Positions 5,581-5,856 of a stretch of DNA of 5,856 nucleotides are shown here, in pieces. A program made the position numbers and the translations under genes. Location: assembly GCA_947474415.1 (NCBI GenBank), contig CANJKD010000182.1, positions 1-5,856 of the forward strand. Reading direction: 5' to 3'. Every line of letters begins with the position of its first letter. The first letter of the stretch is position 1. Below the pieces are notes generated by a model. The model was not told where the DNA came from and did not search any database. It was given only the letters and a program-made list of their open reading frames with translations. This stretch comes from Burkholderiales bacterium (GTDB lineage: Bacteria > Pseudomonadota > Gammaproteobacteria > Burkholderiales > Burkholderiaceae_C).

Positions 5581-5856
5581 TGCAGGCGCAGATGCTGACG
5601 GAAGCGCTTGATGATGGCCAGTGTGTCTTTCAGCAGGTCATGCTCCAGCGTGCCGAGCGCCGCCAGGTGCACGCGGTTGTCGACCGGCTGGCCGGCGTGC
5701 TGCTGCGGACGCAGGTTGTGGTCGAGCTTCAGCGCCATCAGGAAGTGCAGCGCTTCGGTCAGCTCGCGCGCCATGGCCGCTGGCAGGTGGCCGCGTTCGG
5801 CCAGCACCTGCAGCCGCGCGGCGGTGCCCAGTTCGGCCACATGGTGCTGCAAGGCC
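5559..5856 (-). CDS. DUF294-type putative nucleotidyltransferase signalling protein (C-terminal part)
   Basis: The last 98 residues of a protein whose start lies beyond the right edge. The helical pattern [20 protein letters not shown], then [20 protein letters not shown], then [20 protein letters not shown], then RLHYRL is characteristic of the DUF294 C-terminal, substrate-binding-like domain. Full-length members usually carry an N-terminal cyclic-nucleotide-binding domain and/or CBS pair plus a GlnD-like nucleotidyltransferase domain, and are thought to be cytoplasmic signalling proteins; none of those domains is visible here. The stop (5561-5559) lies inside the last codons of the convergent chemoreceptor gene, a 22-bp tail-to-tail overlap. 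No terminator is visible between them. In relatives this gene is often followed by a 3'-5' exonuclease gene; here only the doubtful ORF at 5528 follows. Confidence 0.85.
   Translation of the reverse strand, partial: ALQHHVAELGTAARLQVLAERGHLPAAMARELTEALHFLMALKLDHNLRPQQHAGQPVDNRVHLAALGTLEHDLLKDTLAIIKRFRQHLRLHYRLDAL

Overview
This high-GC window (codon third positions dominated by G/C) looks like chromosomal DNA of a betaproteobacterium, most likely Burkholderiales. The clues are a chemoreceptor with the N-terminus typical of that order, a DUF294-type signalling protein, and conserved hypothetical proteins of a style common there. This placement rests on protein resemblance only. I see no RNA gene, CRISPR array, insertion sequence or phage gene. 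The most unusual structure is at 3639-3839, described below.

Layout, left to right. (1) 1-520, minus: N-terminal part of an exported lipoprotein with a class I SAM-methyltransferase fold; it runs off the left edge. (2) 544-1131, plus: a conserved hypothetical protein of 195 aa with a hydrophobic segment and a Cys/His cluster, starting only 23 bp from gene 1 and divergent from it. (3) 1150-1752, minus: a conserved hypothetical lipoprotein, convergent with gene 2. (4) 1825-2268, plus: the remnant of a flavodoxin-fold NAD(P)H dehydrogenase (quinone), which lacks a normal start codon, a stop in the expected place and about 45-55 central residues. (5) 2282-3664, minus: a complete beta-CASP metallo-beta-lactamase-fold RNase-like protein. 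(6) 3814-5580, plus: a methyl-accepting chemotaxis protein with an intact signalling domain and an odd C-terminal end. (7) 5319-5528, minus: a doubtful small ORF with a strong ribosome binding site. (8) 5559-5856, minus: the C-terminal end of a DUF294-type nucleotidyltransferase-like signalling protein, cut by the right edge.

Genes 5 and 6 are divergent. Their start codons lie inside a perfect 28-bp inverted repeat (3639-3666 and 3812-3839), so both genes begin with the same nine residues, MKLNDMKIR. The 145 bp between the arms hold an FNR/Anr-like box and a possible sigma-28 promoter. Inverting this segment would exchange the promoters of an RNA-processing enzyme and a chemoreceptor without altering either protein. 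That is a hypothesis, but the repeat itself is read directly from the sequence.

The genes do not form one pathway. The window reads as a set of short, mostly single-gene units with compact divergent and convergent junctions. Two junctions carry signs of decay or rearrangement: the oxidoreductase remnant and the 3' end of the chemoreceptor gene.
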